Assembly (NCBI GenBank): GCA_902491625.1
Contig: CABUIO010000026.1
Span: 1 to 28,324 of the forward strand
Source of the DNA: an uncultured Porphyromonadaceae bacterium
GTDB taxonomy: Bacteria; Bacteroidota; Bacteroidia; Bacteroidales; Muribaculaceae
Direction of reading: 5' to 3'
Length of the DNA: 28,324 bases
Made by a program: the position numbers and the translations under genes. Below, in pieces: positions 9,747 through 16,743 of the stretch. The notes below the pieces were generated by a model that worked only from the letters and a program-made list of their open reading frames with translations, searched no databases and was not told the DNA's origin. The first letter of the stretch is position 1. Each line of letters begins with the position of its first letter.

Positions 9747-11362
9747 TATAGTTCTGTAGTTTTGGAATGTGCATTGTCGGCCTCGTGCCTGCGGGGAGGA
9801 TAGTCCACGGAGAAATGCAGTCCGCGGCTCTCCTTGCGCGCCATGGCCTGACGCATGATCAGATAGCCGATCAGGATCATGTTGCGCAGCTCGCAGAGAC
9901 GCCGCGAGGCCTTGCTGACCTTGAAGAGACGCTCGGTCTCCTCATAGAGGATGTCGAGGCGGCTCCAGGCGCGCTGAAGTCTCAGGTCGCTTCTCACAAT
10001 GCCAACATAATAGCCCAAGATTTGGTTCACCTCCTTCATGGACTGCGTGATGAGCACCATCTCCTCGGGATGCGACGTGCCGCTGTCGTCCCATTCGGGC
10101 ACGTCGCGGCGCAGGTCGTAGTCGCCGATCACCTTGCGGGCGTGGTTTGCCGCGGCATCGGCGTAGACCACCGCCTCGATCAGCGAGTTGGAGGCCAGAC
10201 GGTTGCCGCCGTGCAGACCGGTGCAGCTGCACTCGCCCACGGCGTAGAGACGCTTAATGCTGCTCTCGCCGTTGAGGTCGACCTTGATGCCGCCGCAGAG
10301 ATAGTGGGCGGCGGGAGCCACAGGGATGTAGTCTTTGGTGATGTCGATGCCCAGCGAGAGACATTTCTCATAGATGTTGGGGAAATGATGCTTTGTCTGC
10401 TCGGGATCCTTGTGGGTGACGTCGAGATAGACATGGTCGCTGCCGCTCGCCTTCATCTCGGAGTCGATGGCACGCGCCACGATGTCGCGCGGAGCAAGCG
10501 ACAGACGCGGATCATACTTCTGCATGAATTCCTCGCCGTCGAGATTGCGGAGCACCGCGCCGTAGCCGCGCATCGCTTCGGTGATGAGGAACGACGGACG
10601 GTCGCCGGGATGATAGAGCGCCGTGGGGTGGAACTGAATGAACTCCATGTCCTCGACTGTGCCCTTGGCGCGGTAGACCATCGCGATGCCGTCGCCGGTG
10701 GCTACGAGAGGATTGGTCGTCGTGGTGTAGACGGCGCCGCAGCCGCCGGTGGCCATCAGCGTGATGCGGGATAGGAAACGGTCGACATTGCCGGTGGCCT
10801 CGTCGAGCACATAGGCGCCGTAGCAGGTGATGTCCGGACTGCGGCGCGTCACGGTCTTGCCCAAGTGGTGCTGCGTGATGATCTCGATGGCGAAACGATG
10901 CTCGAAAACGTCGATGTAGGGATTCGCCTTCACCTCGTCGATGAGGCTCGTCTGGATCTCGGCGCCGGTGTTGTCGGCATGGTGGAGTATGCGGAACTCG
11001 CTGTGGCCACCCTCGCGGTGGAGGTCAAACTCACCCGAGCCGTCCTCGCGGAGGTCGAACTTGACGCCGTGGTCGATAAGAAAACGTATCTGCTCGGGAG
11101 CGCCCTCCACAACCTTGGCCACCGCCTTCGGATCGCTCAGCCAGTCGCCCGCGATCATGGTGTCCTCGATATGCTTCTCGAAATTGTCCACCTTCAGGTT
11201 CGTGACACTCGCTACGCCACCCTGGGCCAGAAATGTGTTGGCTTCCTCCAGAGTCGTCTTGCAGAGGATAGCCACCTTTGCATGCGGAGAAGCGACCTTC
11301 AGGGCGAAGCTCATTCCGGCGATGCCGGAACCGATCACAAGATAATCGTATTCGTAATTCAT
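9746..11362 (-). CDS. nadB: L-aspartate oxidase
   Basis: A 538-residue cytoplasmic flavoenzyme that oxidises L-aspartate to iminoaspartate, the first step of de novo NAD synthesis. The N-terminus has the FAD dinucleotide-binding signature LVIGSGIAGMS (glycines at 11, 13 and 16). Further family motifs are NTFLAQGGVASV, EGGHSEFRILHHAD, MATGGCGAVYTTTTNP, IQFHPTALY, and the C-terminal FAD/substrate segment AVGECSCTGLHGGNRLASNSL. The succinate dehydrogenase/fumarate reductase superfamily is the alternative, but length and the TGLHGGNRLASNSL segment favour NadB. No nadA or nadC is in the window. It is the first gene of the nadB - protease - mfd run and has a good promoter at 11433-11463. Confidence 0.95.
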   Translation of the reverse strand: MNYEYDYLVIGSGIAGMSFALKVASPHAKVAILCKTTLEEANTFLAQGGVASVTNLKVDNFEKHIEDTMIAGDWLSDPKAVAKVVEGAPEQIRFLIDHGVKFDLREDGSGEFDLHREGGHSEFRILHHADNTGAEIQTSLIDEVKANPYIDVFEHRFAIEIITQHHLGKTVTRRSPDITCYGAYVLDEATGNVDRFLSRITLMATGGCGAVYTTTTNPLVATGDGIAMVYRAKGTVEDMEFIQFHPTALYHPGDRPSFLITEAMRGYGAVLRNLDGEEFMQKYDPRLSLAPRDIVARAIDSEMKASGSDHVYLDVTHKDPEQTKHHFPNIYEKCLSLGIDITKDYIPVAPAAHYLCGGIKVDLNGESSIKRLYAVGECSCTGLHGGNRLASNSLIEAVVYADAAANHARKVIGDYDLRRDVPEWDDSGTSHPEEMVLITQSMKEVNQILGYYVGIVRSDLRLQRAWSRLDILYEETERLFKVSKASRRLCELRNMILIGYLIMRQAMARKESRGLHFSVDYPPRRHEADNAHSKTTEL

Positions 11363-11432
11363 TTCTTTGCTGCTGTTGTCTGTTTTCCTGTTCCGGTCAT
11401 TCCGAAATTGCGGGGAACGACCTGATAACTCG

Positions 11433-11463
11433 CAAAATTACAAAATAACCTCCTAACCGCAAA
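11433..11463 (-). promoter_or_regulatory. Promoter of the nadB - protease - mfd run
   Basis: On the minus strand a TTTG -33 element (11460-11463) is separated by 19 bp from TAATTTTG (11433-11440), an exact match to TAnnTTTG. The start codon of nadB lies about 70 bp downstream. Spacing and both boxes agree with the Bacteroidetes housekeeping promoter. Confidence 0.7.
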
Positions 11464-11493
11464 GAAAATCGCCCCTCCCGCCGTTTTTCCCGC

Positions 11494-12114
11494 CTACTTC
11501 AGACTCTTCAGCTTATTCTTGGCAGACGGATCGCCTCTTTCGGCTGCCCTCTGATACCAGCGCAATGCTTCTGCGGAATCTTTAGCAACTCCCTTTCCCT
11601 CCTCATACATATATCCGATAAAATAATCCGCTGCCCCCGAACCTTGTGCAGATGCCTTTAATAGCCATTTCATCGCCTCAGCATAATCGTGTGCCATCAT
11701 GTACCCCTGACAATAATCCACTCCGAGGCTGTATTGCGCCTCCGGATAACCTCCGGCGGCTGACTTCTTAAGCATCTTGACTGCCATGGAGTAGTTCCTC
11801 GGCACACCCCAGCCATACTCATACATCCTGCTAAGATGAAATTGACCCTCCACATCTCCTTGCTGAGCAGCTTGACGATACCATTTCGCAGCTTCTTTAT
11901 AATCACGCCTTTCCTCTGCATTACGTCCCTTTTCAACCATTTCCCTAAGAGTATAGTGCGTATGGGTAGAGGGCTGTTTTTTCGGTGTCTTCTTAGCCGG
12001 AGCGGTGGTCTGCTTTTTCTGTTTCTTAGGTCCGGTGATGACGTCCTGCGCATGGGCGCCGAAAGGAAGGCAGACGAGCATCGCCGCCAATATCATTCTG
12101 ACAACAAGTTTCAT
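11494..12114 (-). CDS. Secreted Sel1-repeat (SLR) protein
   Basis: A 206-residue exported protein. The start at 12114 is chosen because it is followed by a signal peptide (MKLVVRMILAAMLVCLPFGA then HAQ); the reading frame stays open upstream, but a start there would place the promoter inside the gene. After a Lys/Thr/Pro-rich linker (residues ~28-50) come about four Sel1-like repeats with the marks GDVEGQFHLSRMYEYGWGV, AQYSLGVDY and YFIGYMYEEGKGVAKD. Sel1 repeats are TPR-like helical pairs that act as protein-protein scaffolds; no enzyme domain is visible. Its partner is unknown. It is divergent from the GH-A-like gene and sits upstream of nadB, which has its own promoter. Confidence 0.85.
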   Translation of the reverse strand: MKLVVRMILAAMLVCLPFGAHAQDVITGPKKQKKQTTAPAKKTPKKQPSTHTHYTLREMVEKGRNAEERRDYKEAAKWYRQAAQQGDVEGQFHLSRMYEYGWGVPRNYSMAVKMLKKSAAGGYPEAQYSLGVDYCQGYMMAHDYAEAMKWLLKASAQGSGAADYFIGYMYEEGKGVAKDSAEALRWYQRAAERGDPSAKNKLKSLK

Positions 12115-12138
12115 TACTGTAGTTCTTTTTTCTTGCAA

Positions 12139-12170
12139 CAAAAGTAACATTTTCCATCGACATCTCCAAA
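12139..12170 (-). promoter_or_regulatory. Promoter of the Sel1-repeat gene
   Basis: Minus-strand TTTG (12167-12170), 20-bp spacer, TACTTTTG (12139-12146), matching the Bacteroidetes consensus. The start codon is about 25 bp beyond the -7 box, so the leader is short. It interlocks with the divergent promoter at 12175-12206. Confidence 0.75.
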
Positions 12171-12174
12171 TAAA

Positions 12175-12206
12175 TTTGCGCAGAGGGCGGCGGTGTGTTA
12201 TCTTTG
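12175..12206 (+). promoter_or_regulatory. Promoter of the GH-A-like glycosidase gene
   Basis: Plus-strand TTTG (12175-12178), 20-bp spacer, TATCTTTG (12199-12206), an exact consensus match. The ATG at 12230 follows 24 bp later. The -33 box is only 4 bp from that of the divergent Sel1 promoter. Confidence 0.75.
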
Positions 12207-12229
12207 CAAGAAACATTTTCCAACTGACC

Positions 12230-14890
12230 ATGAACAGACTCCAGCTGATGACTCTCTGCGCCGCTCTGGGCGCCTCCATACTTCCGTGCCTCGCCGGCGC
12301 TCCGGTGCCGGCAGCCTCCGCATCTTCCGGCGCCTACAATCCGCAGGCGCGTCAGAAATACAGCATCTATGTCGACAAGAACGGCGTCATGCGCCGCTCC
12401 GACAACAATCAGGAGGTGAGCTACTACGGCACCAACCTGACGACTCCCTTCGCCCACGCTTACCGTGCCCTCGGCTATCTCGGCGTAGACCGCAAGAAGG
12501 CCATCGACCGCGATGTATACCATCTGGCTCGCCTCGGTCTCAACGCCTACCGCATCCATCTCTGGGACGCCGAGCTGGCCGACTCGGCGGGCAATCTCCT
12601 TGCCAACGACCATCTCGACCTCCTCGACTACATGCTCTCGCAGCTTGAGAAACGCGGCATCGACGTCGTCATCACGGCGCAGACCAATTTCGGCAACGGT
12701 TATCCGGAGCGTAACATCGACACCGGAGCATTCACCTACGACTACGAGAAATGCAACATCCACGAGAATCCGACGGCCCAAAAGGCTCAGGAAAACTATC
12801 TGCGTCAGCTTGCAAGCCATGTAAATCCCTACACCGGACGAAGCTACGCGGCTGACAATTCCATCATCGCCATGGAGATCAACAACGAGCCGTGCCACAG
12901 CGGCACGCGCAAGGAGGTGACGGCCTACATCGACCGCATGGCCAAAGCACTGCGCAAGAGCGGATGGAAGAAGCCCGTGCTATACAATGTGAGCCACAAT
13001 CCCGACGTCACCGAGGCTTACTACGACGCCAAGATCGACGGCACGACATATCAGTGGTATCCGATCGGCCTTGTCGCAGGCCATGAGCGCAAGGGCAATT
13101 TCCTCCCTTACGTCGACAGCTACGACATCCCCTGGAAAAACACCATCCCGGGCTTCGACAGCAAGGCGCGTCTCGTCTATGAGTTCGATCCCGCCGACAT
13201 CCTATATAGCTACATGTATCCGGCTGTGGCGCGCACCTTCCGCAAGGAAGGATTCCAGTGGATCACGCAGTTCGCCTACGATCCGACAGACATGGCGCGC
13301 TTCAACACCGAATATCAGACACATTTCCTCAACCTCGCCTACACTCCGGCGAAAGCGCTGAGTATGCTTGTCGCCGCAGAGGCGGCACGTCGCACTCCCC
13401 GTGGCGCCGACTACGGCACTTATCCTGCCAACACGACCTTCGGCGACATCCGCGTCGACGGCATAGCCGACCTGAGCATCCTCAACGCTCCCGACATGTA
13501 TGTTTACACCCGTTCGACCTCCGAGGCGCCGCGCTCCATCGGGACGCTCCGGAAGATCGCAGGTACAGGCACCTCGCCGGTAGTGGCTTACGAGGGCACC
13601 GGAGCTTACTTCCTCGACCGCCTCGACGACAGCCACTGGCGCCTGGAAGTGATGCCTGACGTCGTTCTGACCGAAGATCCCTTCGCCAAGCCTTCGCTCA
13701 AACGCGAGGTCGGAAGCATCGTCTACGCCTCGCATCCGATGAAGATCTCACTTCCTGAGTTAGGGGATGAGTTCGGCTATTACGCAGTCAACGAGGGCAA
13801 CACGCGCAAAGGTAAGGCCGACACCGGAAGCATCGACGTCTATCCAGGAGTGTATGTTCTCTCCACGATGCCGGATGAGGACGGCAAGAAATGGACCGCA
13901 GAAACATATTTCGGCACCGAGACCGAAGCGACACCCTACGGCAACATGCGCATAGGCGAGTTCGTGGCTCCGGCGCCAACTACGGCGAAGGAACCCTTAG
14001 TGGCCCACACACCCTCAGCAGCAGTGGCCAAGGGTAAGAAACTCACCGTCACGGCCGATGTCGTGGCCGGCGCCGCTCCGGTCGACTCCGTGGTGGTCTA
14101 TCCCGCAGACATATCCTTCTGGAACGACCGAAACACTCTCTATCCCATGAGCCGCGTAGAGGGAAAGCCCTACACATGGAGCGTGGAGATGGATCTGCCG
14201 GACTGGCACGACAAGGCACAATACAACATCGTGGCCTTCAGCGGCGACAACGCCACGACATATCCCGGCGCTATGAGCGGCACACCGCTCGACTGGGACG
14301 CTCCCGAAAACCGCGACATGTACACTGTGGAAATCGTGGACGCTAAAGCGCCGCTGATGCTCCTTTCGACACGCACCCACGACGTAAACACCGAAGCGGG
14401 CACCATCCCCGATGGTCGCGGCGCATGGCTGCGCACCGACCTGCAGTCGCCTCTCGGAGCCGACACCGAACTGCTCACATTCAAGCCCGAAGCCGAGAGC
14501 GACGTGGCAATCCTGCGCAGCTACGTGGCGCCGACACTCTCCGACGCCGCACTATCCGACGGCCGCGAGACACTCGTGATCAAGGCGCCCGGCACCACCG
14601 GACTGCCGCAGCTTGAGGTCGGCTTCATCGCCGCCGACGGCACATCATGGCTCGCGCCCGTTAGGCTCGACAACGACGGCGATGCGATCGTCCGCCTCAC
14701 GGAACTTCGTCCGGCGGTCACCGAACTCGTTCCGGCGGCATATCCGACCTTCCTGAGCCGCAACTACGACGGCACGAAAGGCGCCACGGGATTCAACCTC
14801 GCCGATATGCAGTATGTCGTGGTGAGAGCCACCGGCGCAGCTCCCGGCACCTCACCGCGCCTCGCCGTCGAAGCCATCTACCTCCGCTGA
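12230..14890 (+). CDS. Secreted clan GH-A-like (cellulase-family TIM barrel) glycoside hydrolase
   Basis: An 886-residue exported protein. Start 12230 gives a signal peptide (MNRLQLMTLCAALGASILPC, then LAGA) and lies just after the promoter; earlier in-frame starts lie inside the divergent gene and promoter. Residues ~45-420 look like a clan GH-A (beta/alpha)8 barrel: YYGTNL, LARLGLNAYRIHLWD, and the strand-4 motif IIAMEINNEP with the likely acid/base Glu220; a plausible strand-7 nucleophile is Glu318 in LVYEFDP. The second half is beta-rich, with a segment near 590-700 resembling a carbohydrate-binding or Ig-like module. GH5-type enzymes cleave beta-linked glycans, but the exact family and substrate are not readable. 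No T9SS-like tail is seen, so it may be periplasmic or released. PorX follows 56 bp downstream. Confidence 0.75.
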   Translation: MNRLQLMTLCAALGASILPCLAGAPVPAASASSGAYNPQARQKYSIYVDKNGVMRRSDNNQEVSYYGTNLTTPFAHAYRALGYLGVDRKKAIDRDVYHLARLGLNAYRIHLWDAELADSAGNLLANDHLDLLDYMLSQLEKRGIDVVITAQTNFGNGYPERNIDTGAFTYDYEKCNIHENPTAQKAQENYLRQLASHVNPYTGRSYAADNSIIAMEINNEPCHSGTRKEVTAYIDRMAKALRKSGWKKPVLYNVSHNPDVTEAYYDAKIDGTTYQWYPIGLVAGHERKGNFLPYVDSYDIPWKNTIPGFDSKARLVYEFDPADILYSYMYPAVARTFRKEGFQWITQFAYDPTDMARFNTEYQTHFLNLAYTPAKALSMLVAAEAARRTPRGADYGTYPANTTFGDIRVDGIADLSILNAPDMYVYTRSTSEAPRSIGTLRKIAGTGTSPVVAYEGTGAYFLDRLDDSHWRLEVMPDVVLTEDPFAKPSLKREVGSIVYASHPMKISLPELGDEFGYYAVNEGNTRKGKADTGSIDVYPGVYVLSTMPDEDGKKWTAETYFGTETEATPYGNMRIGEFVAPAPTTAKEPLVAHTPSAAVAKGKKLTVTADVVAGAAPVDSVVVYPADISFWNDRNTLYPMSRVEGKPYTWSVEMDLPDWHDKAQYNIVAFSGDNATTYPGAMSGTPLDWDAPENRDMYTVEIVDAKAPLMLLSTRTHDVNTEAGTIPDGRGAWLRTDLQSPLGADTELLTFKPEAESDVAILRSYVAPTLSDAALSDGRETLVIKAPGTTGLPQLEVGFIAADGTSWLAPVRLDNDGDAIVRLTELRPAVTELVPAAYPTFLSRNYDGTKGATGFNLADMQYVVVRATGAAPGTSPRLAVEAIYLR

Positions 14891-14946
14891 CAATTTCGTG
14901 CTTTTACGCGTTATATTGAGGTAAAACCGAAAACAACGAAATCATT

Positions 14947-16494
14947 ATGGAACATATTCTCTGGGCTGACGACGAGATCGATCTCCTCAAGCCTCACATA
15001 CTTTTCCTCAAAGCCAAGGGCTACGATGTCACGACCGTGAACAATGGCCAGGATGCCGTCGAGGCGGTGGAACACACCCCCTTCGACCTTGTGCTGCTGG
15101 ATGAAAACATGCCGGGTCTTTCGGGACTGGAAACCCTGCAGCTGATCAGTCAGCTGCGTCCGCAGCTTCCGGTCATCATGATCACCAAGAGCGAGGAGGA
15201 GAACATCATGAACCAGGCCATCGGCAACAAGATCGCCGACTATCTAATCAAGCCTGTCAACCCCAACCAGATCCTGCTGTCCATCAAGAAAAACCTCCAC
15301 AGCACGGAGCTTGTGGCGGCACAGACGACCAGCTCCTATCAGCAGGAGTTTCAACGTCTTGCATCCGACATAAACCGCGCGGAGAGTATCGAGGATTTCT
15401 ACAATCTCTACCGCCAGCTTGTCTTCTGGGACATCAAGCTCGCAGACACCGACACCGGAATGGCCGAGCTGCTCGACATGCAGAAGCGCGACGCAAATTT
15501 CAATTTCACGAAATTTGTCAAGCAGAGCTACCGTTCGTGGGTACAGCCTTCGTCGACCGAAGAAGAGCATCCGCTGATGAGCCACGAGATCTTCAAGCGC
15601 CGCATATTTCCGATGCTCGACAAGGGTGAGAAGATCTTCTTCGTGCTCATCGACAATTTCCGTCTGGATCAGTGGAGAGTATTCCAGCCGCTGCTGAGCG
15701 AATGGTTCAACGCCGACGAGGAGCTGTACACGACCATTCTGCCCACCTCCACACAGTATGCGCGCAACGCCATCTTCGCCGGACTGATGCCGCTCCAGAT
15801 CTCACGCATGTTCCCGAAATATTGGGTCGAGGAGGACGAGGACGAAGGGAAGAACATCTACGAAGAGGATCTTATCCGCACCCAGATCGAACGCTATCGG
15901 CGCCACGACGCGTTCAGCTATTCGAAGCTCAACGACTCTGCGGCCATCGAGAAATATCTGCGCAACATCCGCAACCAGACCAACAACAACCTCAATGTCA
16001 TCGTGCTCAATTTCATCGACATGCTCAGCCATGCCCGAACGGAGTCGAAGATGATACGCGAGCTTGCCAACACCGACGCGGCCTACCGCTCGATCACCGA
16101 GTCGTGGTTCCGCCACAGCAGCGCGCTCGACCTTTTCCGGCGCATCGCCGAGGAGGGTTATAAGATCGTGCTCACCACCGACCACGGCACCATCCGCGTC
16201 GACAATCCCATCAAAGTCGTAGGCGACCGCAACACCAACACCAACCTACGCTACAAGGTCGGCAAGAATCTCAGCTACAATCCCAAGCAAGTGTTCGAGA
16301 TGCAGAAACCCGCGGATTTCGGCCTTCCCGCGCCCAACCTTTCCAGCACATTCATCTACGCCTGCAATCAGGATTTCTTCTCCTACCCCAACAACTACAA
16401 CTACTACGTGCAGTATTACACCGGCACATTCCAGCACGGCGGCATCTCGCTGCAGGAGATGATCGTGCCGCTCGTCACCCTCACTCCAAGATAA
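14947..16494 (+). CDS. porX: PorX: response regulator with PglZ domain, T9SS regulator
   Basis: A 515-residue cytoplasmic two-domain regulator. Residues 1-125 are a receiver domain with acidic pair Asp8/Asp9, phosphoacceptor Asp52 in LVLLDENMPG, Thr80 and Lys102 (DYLIKPVNP). The C-terminal ~300 residues are a PglZ domain of the alkaline phosphatase superfamily: FVLIDNFRLDQW, ILPTSTQYARNAIFAGLMP, NFIDMLSHAR and LTTDHGTIRV are metal/catalytic-type motifs. In Porphyromonas and Flavobacterium, PorX works with the kinase PorY and sigma factor SigP to control T9SS genes, and its PglZ domain is a metal-dependent phosphodiesterase acting on oligonucleotides. There is no kinase gene beside it, as usual for this orphan regulator. 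Start: ATG at 14947, 56 bp after the glycosidase stop; no good promoter match was found in that gap. Confidence 0.93.
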   Translation: MEHILWADDEIDLLKPHILFLKAKGYDVTTVNNGQDAVEAVEHTPFDLVLLDENMPGLSGLETLQLISQLRPQLPVIMITKSEEENIMNQAIGNKIADYLIKPVNPNQILLSIKKNLHSTELVAAQTTSSYQQEFQRLASDINRAESIEDFYNLYRQLVFWDIKLADTDTGMAELLDMQKRDANFNFTKFVKQSYRSWVQPSSTEEEHPLMSHEIFKRRIFPMLDKGEKIFFVLIDNFRLDQWRVFQPLLSEWFNADEELYTTILPTSTQYARNAIFAGLMPLQISRMFPKYWVEEDEDEGKNIYEEDLIRTQIERYRRHDAFSYSKLNDSAAIEKYLRNIRNQTNNNLNVIVLNFIDMLSHARTESKMIRELANTDAAYRSITESWFRHSSALDLFRRIAEEGYKIVLTTDHGTIRVDNPIKVVGDRNTNTNLRYKVGKNLSYNPKQVFEMQKPADFGLPAPNLSSTFIYACNQDFFSYPNNYNYYVQYYTGTFQHGGISLQEMIVPLVTLTPR

Positions 16495-16528
16495 TTACAG
16501 CCTCGATCAGGAGTTTAGCCGACCATCC

Positions 16529-16613
16529 AAAATGTTCTTTACAAAGTTCATTTTGCGAAAATGGTTTCTGTAAAGTTCATTTTATCGAAACGAACTTTGC
16601 AGAGACCATTTTT
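16529..16613. repeat. Direct and inverted repeat block after porX
   Basis: Two tandem ~30-nt units (16529-16557 and 16558-16587) share AAAATG...AAAGTTCATTTT. A third, inverted copy (16592-16612) pairs with 16558-16578 over 21 positions with only two G-U type pairs, around a 13-nt loop. The right arm ends in a T run, so it could act as the porX terminator, but the regular tandem unit suggests a mobile or regulatory repeat. Confidence 0.75.
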
Positions 16614-16671
16614 CTTGCTCCGTAGGTGAATCTTTTGCGGCGGATCTGATTGGAGTTCCGTCTTTTTTCAC

Positions 16672-16679
16672 TACTTTTG
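16672..16679 (+). promoter_or_regulatory. -7 box for the TPR/OmpA-like lipoprotein gene
   Basis: TACTTTTG matches TAnnTTTG, 65 bp before the ATG at 16744. The -33 region has only a weak TTGG near 16650, so the promoter is supported mainly by the -7 box. Confidence 0.5.
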
Positions 16680-16743
16680 CAACTGTGGGCGCCTCGCGTT
16701 CACAAGAAATAATATTTTATTGATTATCAAACCTATACACGAT

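Larger units (their letters stand above)
16495..16743. other. Gene-free interval with repeats and a promoter
   Basis: Between porX and the TPR lipoprotein. It contains a direct/inverted repeat block (16529-16613) and a -7 promoter box (16672-16679). No reading frame with coding character. Confidence 0.6.

Noticed and set aside
12005..12229. An upstream start for the glycosidase gene
   Set aside because: It would begin inside the divergent Sel1 gene, run through both promoters, and bury the signal peptide that starts at 12230.
14896..14930. A terminator between the glycosidase gene and porX
   Set aside because: TTTTAC and GTAAAA can pair over only 6 A/T-rich positions with a long loop and no following T run.
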